Assembly (NCBI RefSeq): GCF_031886125.1
Contig: NZ_CP119391.1
Span: 806,001 to 870,000, forward strand
DNA: 64,000 bases
Direction of reading: 5' to 3'
Source of the DNA: Halomonas piscis
GTDB taxonomy: Bacteria > Pseudomonadota > Gammaproteobacteria > Pseudomonadales > Halomonadaceae
A program made the position numbers and the translations under genes. The notes beneath the pieces are model-generated. The model had not been told where the DNA came from. It did no database searches and saw nothing but the letters and a program-made list of their open reading frames with translations. Positions 27,174-37,313 of this stretch are shown here, in pieces. Every line of letters starts with the position of its first letter. Positions within the stretch are counted from its first letter, which is position 1.

Positions 27174-28250
27174 ATGAGACAAGCTGAGGGAGCGCGTCGC
27201 GGCCGGAGGGCGGGGCTGGCCGCTGCCGCCGCGGTCGCCCTGCTGGCGTGCGGGGCGGCCGCGGCGGACGAGGTGCGCTGGCGCCAGGACGCCCCGGCGC
27301 GCTATACGGTGAAAAACGGCGACACCCTGTGGGATATTGCCGGGCAGTTTTTGCACTCGCCCTGGCGCTGGCCACGGGTATGGCAGCAAAATCCCCAGAT
27401 CGACAACCCCCACCTGATTTATCCCGGCGACCGGATCACGCTGCGCGACTGCGATGGCCGCCCCTGCCTTGATCTGGAGCGCGGCCAGAACGTGGTGAAA
27501 ATGTCGCCGGAAATGCGCGCGCTGCCGCGCCGTCAAGTGGTCCCGCCGCTGCCCATGAGCGTGCTGCAGGCCTTTTTGCGTGAGCATCGCGTGGTCGATA
27601 CACCCCAGGAGCTTGAGGCGCTGGCCTACGTCGTGGGTACGGAAAACAAGCGCCTGATTAGCGGCGCCGGGGATCAGGTCTTCGTCAGGCCGGTTGAGGC
27701 ATCGGCGAGCGCCGGGCTTGAGCGCGGCCAGCGGCTGGGCATTTTCCGCCAGGGCGAGGTGTACCGCGACGCCGCCGGCGAGCCGCTGGGGCTCGAGCTG
27801 ATCGGCATCGGCGAGGGCGTGCTGGCAGACAAAAGCGCCGACATGATGCGCATGAACGTGCAGAAATCCGCCCGGGAAGTGCGCAGCAACGACATCATCC
27901 TGCCCCTGGAAACGCGCCTGGCGGCGGCAGAGATGGAGCCCCGGGCGCCCCGGCGTGACGTGGCCGGCCATATCGTCGGCGTGCCCGGCGGCGTGCGCTT
28001 CATCGGCCGGCTGCAGGTCGTGGCCATTGATCTGGGGACCGAAGACGGCATACAGCCCGGGCACGTGCTGAGTATCGAACAGCGGGGCGAGCGCGTCGTG
28101 GACCCGCGCACGGACAAAGCGGTTCGCCTGCCCGGTGAGGTAGCAGGCACCCTGGTGGTGTTCCGCCCCTATGACCGGGTGAGCTACGCTATCGTCATGG
28201 AAGCCACCAACACGCTGGCGGTAGGTGACGCCGTTCACCCGCCGCGCTGA
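27174..28250 (+). CDS. LysM peptidoglycan-binding exported protein
   Basis: 358 residues from the ATG at 27174, which gives a clean N-terminus: a basic region (RRGRR), an Ala-rich hydrophobic core and AAA cleavage near residue 31. A LysM domain follows directly: YTVKNGDTLWDIAGQFL (about 44-60) to NPHLIYPGDRITL. The rest, about 100-358, is a beta-rich region without recognised catalytic residues. Proteins of this architecture are conserved upstream of dprA in gammaproteobacteria. Likely periplasmic, cell-wall associated. It is 45 bp upstream of dprA. Confidence 0.87.
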   Translation: MRQAEGARRGRRAGLAAAAAVALLACGAAAADEVRWRQDAPARYTVKNGDTLWDIAGQFLHSPWRWPRVWQQNPQIDNPHLIYPGDRITLRDCDGRPCLDLERGQNVVKMSPEMRALPRRQVVPPLPMSVLQAFLREHRVVDTPQELEALAYVVGTENKRLISGAGDQVFVRPVEASASAGLERGQRLGIFRQGEVYRDAAGEPLGLELIGIGEGVLADKSADMMRMNVQKSAREVRSNDIILPLETRLAAAEMEPRAPRRDVAGHIVGVPGGVRFIGRLQVVAIDLGTEDGIQPGHVLSIEQRGERVVDPRTDKAVRLPGEVAGTLVVFRPYDRVSYAIVMEATNTLAVGDAVHPPR

Positions 28251-28295
28251 GCGGGGCAAAAAAACTGGAGCGGGCAGCGCCCGCAAGGAGCCGCA

Positions 28296-29408
28296 GTGGA
28301 TACCCGGGACTGGCTTGCCGCGTGTTTTCTGCCGGGGCTTGGGCCCCAGCGACTGGCCAAACTGCGGGAGCGAGCGCCGGCGTGGCCCGAAGGCTGGCTG
28401 GCGCTCTTGCCGCCTCAGCCCGCGGCGGCGCTGCGCCTGTGGCTTGAGCACCCGGAGAGAAGCCCCCTGGCGCCCGCCGTTGAGGCAAGCCTTGCCTGGG
28501 AACGGGCGGCTCCGGGGCGGGCGATTCTGCACCGCGACCATCCGGACTTCTCCGCGCTTCTGGGCGAGATTGCCGACCCGCCCGCGGTGCTCTGGGCACA
28601 GGGAGACCTGGCCGCGCTGCGTCGGGCGGGCATTGCCGTGGTGGGCAGCCGCCGACCCACGGCGGAGGCCGTGGCCAACGCGCGAACCTTTGCCCGGGAG
28701 CTTGCCCGGCGCGGATTCTGCGTGACCAGCGGCATGGCCCTGGGCATCGATGCCGAGGCTCAGCGCGCCGCGCTTGACGCCGGCGGGGCCAGCATTGCCG
28801 TGCTCGCCACCGGCATCGACGTCATCTACCCCGCCCGCCACCGGGCGCTCTATCAGCGGCTTTGCCATGCGCCCGGCGGGCTGCTGCTGGCCGAGCACCC
28901 GCCGGGGACGCGCGCCCATCCGGCTTTTTTTCCCCGGCGCAACAGAATCGTGACCGGGCTTGCACTGGGCACCTTGGTGGTGGAAGCCGCCGAAAAAAGC
29001 GGCTCGCTGGTCAGCGCCAGGCTGGCGCTGGAGCAGGGGCGCGAGCTCTTTGCCCTGCCCGCCTCGCTCAATAACGTCCAGGCCCGAGGCTCACTGCAGC
29101 TGCTGCGCACCGGCGCCAGCCTGGCGCGCGACACCGCCGATATTGTCGCCGAGCTTTCCCACTGGGACGGGCACTACGCTGCTTGCCGGCCGGATACCGA
29201 GGGGCGACCGTTGCCGGAGCAAGCGCCGCCGGCCCCTCCCGCAGAGCCGGCGGACCCGCTGCTGGCCGCGCTGGGCGCTACCCCCGTGCCGATCGACGTG
29301 CTGGTGGCGCAGGTCGGCTTGACGGTAGGCGAATGCCAGCAGCGCCTGCTGATGCTCGAACTTGACGGCCTGGCGGCCCACCGCCCCGGCGGCTGGGCAC
29401 GGTGCTGA
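28296..29408 (+). CDS. dprA: DNA-processing protein DprA
   Basis: 370 residues with GTG start at 28296 preceded by AAGGAG. The Rossmann-like DprA core has VVGSRRPTAEAVANARTFA (about 115-133), SGMALGIDAEAQRAAL, ATGIDVIYPARHRALY, FFPRRNRIVTGLALGTLVVEA and the C-terminal EQGRELFALP. A winged-helix-like segment (about 310-365) ends the protein. DprA binds ssDNA entering by transformation and loads RecA. The neighbourhood (LysM, dprA, tsaC, hemF, aroE) is the classic gammaproteobacterial cluster. Confidence 0.96.
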   Translation: MDTRDWLAACFLPGLGPQRLAKLRERAPAWPEGWLALLPPQPAAALRLWLEHPERSPLAPAVEASLAWERAAPGRAILHRDHPDFSALLGEIADPPAVLWAQGDLAALRRAGIAVVGSRRPTAEAVANARTFARELARRGFCVTSGMALGIDAEAQRAALDAGGASIAVLATGIDVIYPARHRALYQRLCHAPGGLLLAEHPPGTRAHPAFFPRRNRIVTGLALGTLVVEAAEKSGSLVSARLALEQGRELFALPASLNNVQARGSLQLLRTGASLARDTADIVAELSHWDGHYAACRPDTEGRPLPEQAPPAPPAEPADPLLAALGATPVPIDVLVAQVGLTVGECQQRLLMLELDGLAAHRPGGWARC

Positions 29409-29476
29409 GGCGCAGCGCTGGCGGGCGCCGCTGTGATACGATGACCGCCGCCCGATCGACGCCGCGAGGAGAGCCC

Positions 29477-31067
<1,591 letters not shown>

Positions 31068-31070
31068 ACC

Positions 31071-31892
31071 ATGGCAGATCGCTACGCCGTATTCGGCAAT
31101 CCGGTGGCGCATTCCAAATCGCCGCTGATCCATGCCGCCTTTGCCGAGCAGACCGGCCAGGCGCTGACCTATACCGCGGTGGAGGCGCCAAAGGACGACT
31201 TTGCCGGCGCCTGGCAGCGCTTTGCCCGGGAAGGCGGACGCGGCGCCAACGTCACCGTGCCGTTCAAGGGCGAGGCCTTCGCGCTGTGCGATACCCTGAG
31301 CCACCGCGCGCGCCAGGCCCGGGCGGTGAATACGCTGATCCTGGGCGGCAACGGGCGCCTCTACGGCGATAACACCGACGGCATCGGCATGGCGCGCGAC
31401 CTGGCCCACCACGGGGTGGCGCTGAAGGGCAAGCGGGTGCTGATCGTGGGCGCCGGCGGCGCGGTGCGCGGCGTGCTGGCGCCGCTGCTGGCCGAAACGC
31501 CCGGGGAAGTGGTGATCGCCAACCGCACCGCGGCCAAGGCGGCGGACCTGGCCGCGGCGTTTGCCGATGCCGGGCGCACAAGCGGCGGCGGTTTTGCAGA
31601 GATCGAGGGCGCGTTCGACCTGGTGATCAACGGCTCAAGCGCCAGCCTTGCCGGCGATATGCCGCCGCTGCCGGAACGTCTCTTCGCCGAGGGCGCCACC
31701 GCCTACGACATGATGTACGGCGCCGCGCCCACGGTCTTTCTGCGCTGGGCCGAGGCCCGGGGGGCGCGGCCCGTGGACGGGCTGGGGATGCTGGTCGAGC
31801 AGGCGGCGGAGTCGTTTTTCCTGTGGCGCAGCGTGCGCCCCGAGACCGCCGCCGTGCGCGCCACCCTGCGCCGGACCCTGGCCGAGGCCTGA
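31071..31892 (+). CDS. aroE: Shikimate dehydrogenase
   Basis: 273 residues. The substrate domain has [19 protein letters not shown] (6-24) and [13 protein letters not shown] with the catalytic Lys; the Asp of NTDGIGM (about 101-107) completes the pair. The NADP Rossmann loop is [14 protein letters not shown] (about 122-135), and the C-terminus has [16 protein letters not shown] and [13 protein letters not shown]. It reduces 3-dehydroshikimate with NADPH. It follows hemF almost without a gap. Confidence 0.96.
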   Translation: MADRYAVFGNPVAHSKSPLIHAAFAEQTGQALTYTAVEAPKDDFAGAWQRFAREGGRGANVTVPFKGEAFALCDTLSHRARQARAVNTLILGGNGRLYGDNTDGIGMARDLAHHGVALKGKRVLIVGAGGAVRGVLAPLLAETPGEVVIANRTAAKAADLAAAFADAGRTSGGGFAEIEGAFDLVINGSSASLAGDMPPLPERLFAEGATAYDMMYGAAPTVFLRWAEARGARPVDGLGMLVEQAAESFFLWRSVRPETAAVRATLRRTLAEA

Positions 31893-31907
31893 AGCCTTCC
31901 CGCGGCG

Positions 31908-32168
31908 CTATCGCTGGCGCCGCTGGGCAAGCCCGACCATGCACAGAAGCAGGCCGACGATGGAAGTCAGCATGCCGCCGTTGACCAGAAACGGCGCGCG
32001 CTCGACCCAGGGAGCAAACTCCTGGGCCGAGTCGCGGCAGACGCTGGCCACGTAGTCCCAGTGGCCGCCGTCGAGCTGGCAGGCGCGCACGTCAGCAAGC
32101 TCCCAGAAATACAGGCCGAGCATGACAAGCGGCGGGACAATCAGCAGCAGCAATCCTAGGCGAATCAT
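31908..32168 (-). CDS. Small two-helix membrane protein of unknown function
   Basis: 86 residues. Two hydrophobic helices, about 2-23 and 60-80, flank a 35-residue hydrophilic loop with two Cys (ACQLDGG and SVCRD) that would be periplasmic if the N-terminus is inside, so a disulfide is possible. The protein ends in RRQR. I do not recognise a named family. It is convergent with aroE and lies 38 bp downstream of the M48 protease gene on the same strand. Confidence 0.6.
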   Translation of the reverse strand: MIRLGLLLLIVPPLVMLGLYFWELADVRACQLDGGHWDYVASVCRDSAQEFAPWVERAPFLVNGGMLTSIVGLLLCMVGLAQRRQR

Positions 32169-32206
32169 GGGTTCCTCAGCGAGCGGTGGTGTCTTCGAGG
32201 CAGGGC

Positions 32207-33019
32207 TCAGGGCCGCGAACAGTTGGGGGTGCGGCCGGCGCTGCGGGCGTTCTCGTAGGCGTCGAGCGCCTGGGGCATGCCGGCTTCAAGCCCGCTGATG
32301 CGCTGGCCCTGGCTTGGGTGGGTGGACATCCATTCGGGCGGCGCGCTGCCGCCGGCGCGCTGCATGTTTTGCCACAGCGCCACGCTTTCCCGAGGGTCGA
32401 AACCGGCGTTGGCCATCAGCTCAAGCCCGATGGTGTCGGCTTCGCTTTCGTGGCGCCGGGAGAAGGGCAGCAGGATACCGTACTGCGCGCCCATGCCCAA
32501 AAGTCCCATCAGCTGCTCGCCGCTGGCGGAATCCACGCCGGAGGCGCTCGACAGGACCGACAGGCCAAGCTCGGTGGCGTTTTCGGTGGAAGCGCGCTCG
32601 TTGGCGTGGTTAGCCAGGACGTGGCCGACCTCGTGGCCGAGCACCGTGGCCAGCTGAGCCTGGTTTTCGGCGACCTTGAGCATGCCGCTGTTTACCCCCA
32701 TATAGCCGCCGGGCAGGGCAAAGGCGTTGGGCTCGTCGGCCTGAAACACTTCCACTTCCCAGTTCTGCCGGCGCTGCTCGGCGGGAAGCTCAGCGACGAT
32801 GGCCTGGGCGACGCACTGCACGTAGCGCTGGTTTGGTGCGTCGGCGGCGGGCAGTTTCTGCTGATACTGGTCGAACGCCTTGGCGCCCATCTCACCGAGC
32901 TGCTCGTTCGACATCAGCAAAAGCTGGGAGCGGCCGGTGGGCGAGGTGGTGCAGGCAGCAAGCCCCGCCAGCAGGGTGGTACAAAGGGCGGTGACGGCAA
33001 GGGGACGAAACCAGCGCAT
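32207..33019 (-). CDS. M48-family metalloprotease lipoprotein
   Basis: 270 residues from the ATG at 33019 (a start nine codons earlier is less likely). The lipobox LAAC with C23 predicts a lipid-anchored protein. The zinc site is VLGHEVGHVLANHANE (HEVGH, about residues 133-137), with the downstream ligand Glu in RRHESEADTIGLELMA (about 190-205). The domain layout matches LoiP/YcaL-type periplasmic proteases that degrade misfolded outer-membrane proteins, not HtpX, which has more membrane helices. It is divergent from the DUF815 ATPase. Confidence 0.9.
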   Translation of the reverse strand: MRWFRPLAVTALCTTLLAGLAACTTSPTGRSQLLLMSNEQLGEMGAKAFDQYQQKLPAADAPNQRYVQCVAQAIVAELPAEQRRQNWEVEVFQADEPNAFALPGGYMGVNSGMLKVAENQAQLATVLGHEVGHVLANHANERASTENATELGLSVLSSASGVDSASGEQLMGLLGMGAQYGILLPFSRRHESEADTIGLELMANAGFDPRESVALWQNMQRAGGSAPPEWMSTHPSQGQRISGLEAGMPQALDAYENARSAGRTPNCSRP

Positions 33020-33148
33020 AAGCGTTTCCTTCTCGGTCAGTGACATGGTGCCTCAAGGGCCCTGTAAGCAGTTGCCGGATATGAACAATCTCGCAGGATA
33101 CCAATCAGCGAGTGTAACGCCAGCATAATCGACAACGGAGGAAATTCG

Positions 33149-34021
33149 ATGGATGCCGAGTTAACGCATCGACTGACCCAGCTGCTGGACCGCGTCGAGC
33201 ACTGGCTGCCGCCGGCTCCCGAGCAGGTGGACTGGAACACCCACGTGGCGGCACTTTGGCAGCGCCACCCCCTGGGCGGGCGGCTGGTGCCGGTGCCCGT
33301 GCGCGACGGCGTGACGCTTGACGACCTGCTGGGGATCGAGCACCAGAAACTGGCGCTGGTGGACAACACCCGGGCCTTCTTGCAGGGCCTGCCGGCCAAC
33401 CATGCGCTGGTCTGGGGCGCGCGCGGCAGCGGCAAGTCATCGCTGGTGCGGGCGCTGCTCAATTCGCTGGCGCCCGAGGGGCTCAGGATGATTCAGGTCG
33501 ACCGCCACGATCTTGGCCGCCTGCCGGCGCTGGTGGAAGAGCTGCGCGCGCTGCCGCACCGCTTCGTGGTGTACTGCGACGACCTCTCGTTCGAAGGCCA
33601 CGACGACGCCTACAAGGCGCTCAAGAGCGTGCTTGACGGCGCGCTCACCGGGCCGCCGGACAACGTGCTGCTCTACGCCACCTCCAACCGCCGTCACCTG
33701 CTGCCGGAATCCATGGACGACAACCGCGATTCGCACCTGGTCGGGGACGAGCTGCACCACGGCGACGCCGTGGAAGAGCGCATATCGCTGTCCGATCGCT
33801 TCGGGCTGTGGCTGGGGCTGCACCCGTTCAACCAGGATATGTACCTGCAGACCTGCGCGCACTGGGTGAGCCAGCTGGGAGCGCCCGCGGACTGGGACGA
33901 CGCCGCCCGGGCCGAGGCCGTGCGCTACGCTACCCTGCGCGGCAGCCGCAGCGGCCGGGTGGCCTGGCAATTTGCCAATTACTGGATCGGCACCCGGCGT
34001 CTGCATGCGCAAGGCGGGTGA
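33149..34021 (+). CDS. DUF815 AAA+-like ATPase
   Basis: 290 residues. Walker A is WGARGSGKSSLVRA (about 90-103) and a Walker B-like FVVYCDDLSFE follows (about 140-150); YATSNRRHLLPESM (about 170-183) resembles a sensor 1 segment. The arrangement is that of DUF815, a widespread stand-alone ATPase family without an assigned function. No membrane segments. Nearest neighbours are the complex I-like genes 142 bp downstream, and both run in the same direction, but a promoter between them suggests separate transcription. Confidence 0.8.
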   Translation: MDAELTHRLTQLLDRVEHWLPPAPEQVDWNTHVAALWQRHPLGGRLVPVPVRDGVTLDDLLGIEHQKLALVDNTRAFLQGLPANHALVWGARGSGKSSLVRALLNSLAPEGLRMIQVDRHDLGRLPALVEELRALPHRFVVYCDDLSFEGHDDAYKALKSVLDGALTGPPDNVLLYATSNRRHLLPESMDDNRDSHLVGDELHHGDAVEERISLSDRFGLWLGLHPFNQDMYLQTCAHWVSQLGAPADWDDAARAEAVRYATLRGSRSGRVAWQFANYWIGTRRLHAQGG

Positions 34022-34099
34022 ATGTTTTATGGGAAAAACAGGGTGGAAATGCCTTGACCCTGATGTGGCTCACAGGTGCTAGGGTGCCTTTTGTGATGG

Positions 34100-34128
34100 T
34101 TCAAGGAAAACAGACTATAGACTATATA
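34100..34128 (+). promoter_or_regulatory. Candidate promoter of the complex I-like operon
   Basis: TTCAAG (34100-34105), a 17-bp spacer and TATATA (34123-34128) give a good sigma70 layout about 35 bp before the nuoA-like ATG. The surrounding 34080-34135 stretch is strikingly AT-rich for this genome, and a GACTATA direct repeat overlaps the -10. A second weaker pair (TTGACC 34054, TGCTAG 34077) lies upstream. Confidence 0.5.
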
Positions 34129-34163
34129 TAAAAGAGCCACTTGATTCAGGGGAAGGCATCGTC

Positions 34164-34511
34164 ATGGAATTGCTCGCCCTTCTGCTTATAGTGTTGCTGA
34201 GCCTGGGTGGCGGTTTATTGATACAGCGCTGGCCAGGCTATCGTCCCGCTGCGCCTGCGTATCCGCAGCGCGCTCCTTTTCTGGGCGGTGGTACGCCCGA
34301 TACGCACGCCTGGAGTCGCTATCACATTCGCTACTATCCGATGGCGCTGCTGCTAATCGCCTTCGAGATGGAAATGATGTTCATGTACCCGTGGGCGGTG
34401 GTCTATGTGGAGCAGGGCATGAAAGCAGTGATGGAAATGGGGATGTTTCTTGCCATTCTTGGCGTAGGCCTCCTTTATGGCTGGCGAGAGGGGGTGTTCA
34501 AGTGGCAGTAG
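34164..34511 (+). CDS. nuoA: NuoA-like subunit of a complex I-related membrane complex
   Basis: 115 residues with three hydrophobic helices (about 1-21, 57-80, 87-107). The hallmark acidic helix is kept as AFEMEMMFMYPWAVV (66-80), equivalent to FDVE-FLYPWA of NuoA/ND3. The loop between helices 1 and 2 (GGGTPDTHAWSRYHIRYY) lacks the usual ECG cysteine motif that contacts the quinone cavity. It is the first gene of an eight-gene unit in nuo order. It overlaps the next gene by 10 bp. Confidence 0.8.
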   Translation: MELLALLLIVLLSLGGGLLIQRWPGYRPAAPAYPQRAPFLGGGTPDTHAWSRYHIRYYPMALLLIAFEMEMMFMYPWAVVYVEQGMKAVMEMGMFLAILGVGLLYGWREGVFKWQ

Positions 34512-35767
34512 GCTGGCTTTCTCGTCTGGCCATGCGCGGCCCGGCAACGGTATTTCCGGCTTTGGGAATGCACGGGGAGGAGGCCTTGTATCGGCTGGCA
34601 CGGGAGCCCGGCATCACGCTGGTGGATACCCCGCGCCACGCCACCATTCTGCTGGTGGCCGGCGGTGTGCCGCCACACTTCCACGACTCGCTGCGCCGGG
34701 TGCATGACCAGCTGCCGGCCCCTTTTGCCGCGCTTTGGTATCGGAGCGAGCCGCTGCTGGAGCTTCAGCAGCCGGGTAGCGGGAAAATGGATGACCTGGC
34801 GGCTCTGCCCGATACGATCATGGATACCTGTCGCCGGTTGATGGCGGGAGAGCAGGATACGGCTTCCCGGCTGCTGTCGGATACGCCGCCCCACCCGTGG
34901 CAGGGCCTGGGCGACGATGGCCACGGCGGCGAAGGCATGATGGGTGGCGTACCGTACGGCCGGCCCATGGCCATGCCGCCGACGCCGGATCTGCGTGACG
35001 GCCTGGCGCTGGATATTCTGACGTTTCGCCTGGGGCCGTTTTTTCCGCTTTGGCCGGCGGGGCTTGAAGCCGAGGTGACCCTGCAGGGTGATATCGTGCA
35101 GCAGTTCTCCGTGCTGTCGGCGCCGTATCCCCGCGCCTTGCCGCGGGTTTTCCTGGAGGCGCAAAAGGGGCCGGTCGCCATCGCCGAGCTGGAGCGCAAG
35201 CGTATCCGCTATCATATGCGCGCCTTTTTTCACGCTCTGCGCCTGGCCCACCTGCCGGATCTTGCCCGGCGCGCGCTGGTGTTGGCCGAGCAGTGCGATA
35301 GCCAGCCGGTGGAGAAGCTGAGCAAGCGCTTTCGGGCGTTTGAACGGGCGCTTGCCCGCCGCGGTTTTTTTGCCCTGTACCTGCCGCAAGGCGGCACCCT
35401 GGATAGCGAGCAGTCCCGCACCCTCAAAGGCTTTGCCGCCCGAGCGGCCGGCGTGGAAGACGATGTGCGCCAAGCGGACGAAGGCTATCGCCGGCTGGGA
35501 TTTTCCGTACTCACCCAGCAGGCTGGCGATGTGCCGGCACGCTGGCGGCAGCGCCTGATGGAAGTTGAACAGTCGCTGGGGCTGATCGCCCGAGCGCAGC
35601 AGAAGGGGACCGTCACGGCCGTTACCGATGTGGTAGAGCTGCCGCACGGCGCGGGTAGCGCCGATGGGCTGCTGGAAAGCCTGCTGCCGGGGCTTGAATG
35701 GAGCGAAGCCCTGGCCACTCTGGCAAGTCTTGACCTGGCGGAGGTGTCCCCATGGCCTTGTCCGTGA
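34502..35767 (+). CDS. Cysteine-free fused NuoB/NuoD-like protein
   Basis: 421 residues from GTG 34502 (earlier ATG starts would lie deep inside nuoA). Residues 13-83 resemble a NuoB / group 4 hydrogenase small subunit: PRHATILLVAGGVPPHFHDS then RVHDQLPAPFAALWYRSEP. The CC-x-C-x-C pattern for cluster N2 is entirely missing; the only cysteines are 110, 265 and 420. After a Gly/His/Met-rich linker (139-158, HGGEGMMGGVPYGRPMAM), residues 166-421 resemble NuoD: DILTFRLGPFFPLWPAGLEAEV, LQGDIVQ, then helical segments, without the catalytic His or NiFe cysteines. The protein therefore should not carry an Fe-S cluster. It overlaps nuoA by 10 bp and nuoH by 16 bp. Domain assignment is inference from partial similarity. 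Confidence 0.65.
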   Translation: MAVGWLSRLAMRGPATVFPALGMHGEEALYRLAREPGITLVDTPRHATILLVAGGVPPHFHDSLRRVHDQLPAPFAALWYRSEPLLELQQPGSGKMDDLAALPDTIMDTCRRLMAGEQDTASRLLSDTPPHPWQGLGDDGHGGEGMMGGVPYGRPMAMPPTPDLRDGLALDILTFRLGPFFPLWPAGLEAEVTLQGDIVQQFSVLSAPYPRALPRVFLEAQKGPVAIAELERKRIRYHMRAFFHALRLAHLPDLARRALVLAEQCDSQPVEKLSKRFRAFERALARRGFFALYLPQGGTLDSEQSRTLKGFAARAAGVEDDVRQADEGYRRLGFSVLTQQAGDVPARWRQRLMEVEQSLGLIARAQQKGTVTAVTDVVELPHGAGSADGLLESLLPGLEWSEALATLASLDLAEVSPWPCP

Positions 35768-36690
35768 TGCTGGAGCAGCTGGTCTGGCCGCTGGCGATGG
35801 TGTTTGCCGTTCTGGGAGGCGGAGTCTATCTCTGGGCGGTGCTGGACGGCCTGGCAGCGCGTTCTTTCGGTTTGCCCCAGGCGCAAAGCGTTTGGCTGAC
35901 GCCCTTGAGCCGGGGCACCTGGCTGCTGATTCAGCAGGCCAATAGCACCGAGGCACCGGACCTTTGGGCGTGGCGCCTGGCACCGGCGCTTTATCTGGCG
36001 TTGGCAGCGGTAGGGCTGGCGCTTGTGCCGTGGTCCCAGGGCTGGGTGGCAACGGATCTTGCTACCAGCCTGGTGCTGTGGGGGAGCCTGGAGGCGCTTG
36101 CCACCGTGGTGATTTTCCTCCAGGGCTGGTCAGCCAACAGCCACTTTGCCCTGGTGGGCGCCTACCGCTACGTGGCGCTGGGGCTGTCTTACATCCTGAT
36201 CAGCATGTTCGTGTTGATTGGCGTCGCACTGCCGGCGGAGTCGCTGGCGCTTACCCGGATAGTAGCGTCTCAGCAGGACGTCTGGAACCTGGTGCGCCAG
36301 CCTCTGGGCCTGCCGCTGTTCTTGATGGTGGGGCTGGCGCTTACCTTTCGCGGCCCTTTTAATCTGGCCGACCCCCGGGACCTTGCCGGCGGTACCAGCG
36401 TCGAGGTCTCAGGCCCCCCGCGGCTGGTCTGGGAGCTGGCGCGCAGTGCCATGCTGGTGGCCTTTAGCGGCATCGCGGCCACCGTGTTTCTGGGCGGCTG
36501 GCTGGGGCCGTGGCTGCCCGGGCCGCTTTGGGTGATGCTCAAGATGCTGGCGATACTGGCATTGTTGGCCTGGCTGGGGCGCTGGTTTGCCGTGATGACG
36601 CCGTCCCGTTGCCTGAGTCTGATGTGGCTCATACTTTTGCCGCTGGCGTTTGTCGACCTTGTCTGGGCAGGAGTGGTGGCGCTTTTATGA
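35752..36690 (+). CDS. nuoH: NuoH-like subunit, quinone-site residues altered
   Basis: 312 residues, about eight helices. The best conserved part is GWSANSHFALVGAYRYVALGLSY (125-147), equal to GWSSNSKYA-LGALR-A-QMISYE in NuoH, but the strictly conserved Glu after SY is replaced (SYIL). PFNLADPRDLAGG-SVEVSG (202-221) stands for the PFD-PE-E-ELV-GY-EYSG loop and lacks most acidic residues. The RxGPN motif of the first loop is absent. These losses argue against normal quinone binding. The gene overlaps the NuoB/D-like gene by 16 bp and nuoJ by 4 bp (ATGA). Confidence 0.78.
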   Translation: MALSVMLEQLVWPLAMVFAVLGGGVYLWAVLDGLAARSFGLPQAQSVWLTPLSRGTWLLIQQANSTEAPDLWAWRLAPALYLALAAVGLALVPWSQGWVATDLATSLVLWGSLEALATVVIFLQGWSANSHFALVGAYRYVALGLSYILISMFVLIGVALPAESLALTRIVASQQDVWNLVRQPLGLPLFLMVGLALTFRGPFNLADPRDLAGGTSVEVSGPPRLVWELARSAMLVAFSGIAATVFLGGWLGPWLPGPLWVMLKMLAILALLAWLGRWFAVMTPSRCLSLMWLILLPLAFVDLVWAGVVALL

Positions 36691-37301
36691 AGACGTCTAT
36701 CGTGGTTGATGTGGCTTTCTGGCTGCTCGCCGTGTTTGCCGTTTATACGGGGTGGCGGGTTTTTCGTACTGACTCCATGGTGCGGGCCTCGTTTTTTCTT
36801 TTGCTTTCCTTTATTGCCGTCGGCGTGATCATGCTGCTGCTGTCGGCGGTGTATCTGGGCGTGGCGATGTTTTTCATGATGGGCGTCGAGATGATGGTCA
36901 TGGCGCTGTTCATGGTGATGTTCATGATGAATCCGGCAGGCCTCAATCCCATGATGATGGTGCATCAGCACAGGCTTTCCATCGGTGCAGGCGTTGCCAG
37001 CTTCGTCATGTTGGCGGCGATGGCATTGCTGGCCGAGTTTCCCCGGCACCCCTTGCCAAATGACGTGCAGCCCGTGGCGGCTCTGGGCAATGAGCTGATG
37101 GGCGAGTCCATGCTGATCTTTGAATCCGCCGCCGTGGTGCTGTTGGCTACCATGATTGGCGTGGTGGTGCTATCCAGCCAGCGAGGACGCTTTGGCTCGG
37201 CCGAGCAGGGGTCGATGCCGCCCGGACTCGAACCCGGCGGTGATCCGGCGGGAATGCCCGACGAAGATGAGCAAGCCGGCGGTCACCACCACTGTCATTA
37301 A
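36687..37301 (+). CDS. nuoJ: NuoJ-like subunit with His-rich tail
   Basis: 204 residues from the ATG at 36687, overlapping the nuoH stop as ATGA. Five hydrophobic helices. The third (about 50-75) is unusually Met-rich (MFFMMGVEMMVMALFMVMFMM) where NuoJ normally has GAI-VLF-FV-ML; a membrane Glu is kept. The protein ends in an acidic linker and a short metal-binding-like tail GGHHHCH, not a usual NuoJ feature. It is followed by nuoK after 12 bp. Confidence 0.8.
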   Translation: MKTSIVVDVAFWLLAVFAVYTGWRVFRTDSMVRASFFLLLSFIAVGVIMLLLSAVYLGVAMFFMMGVEMMVMALFMVMFMMNPAGLNPMMMVHQHRLSIGAGVASFVMLAAMALLAEFPRHPLPNDVQPVAALGNELMGESMLIFESAAVVLLATMIGVVVLSSQRGRFGSAEQGSMPPGLEPGGDPAGMPDEDEQAGGHHHCH

Positions 37302-37313
37302 GAGGAGCTGACC

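Noticed and set aside
34391..34501. Longer start for the NuoB/NuoD-like protein
   Set aside because: The extra 37 codons would overlap nuoA coding sequence in another frame and have no NuoB similarity; the GTG at 34502 overlaps the nuoA end by 10 bp, as is usual in this operon.
34502..36690. Group 4 NiFe hydrogenase (Hyf/Ech type)
   Set aside because: The NuoB/NuoD-like protein has no CxxC NiFe ligands and no Fe-S cysteines, and no hydrogenase maturation genes are near.
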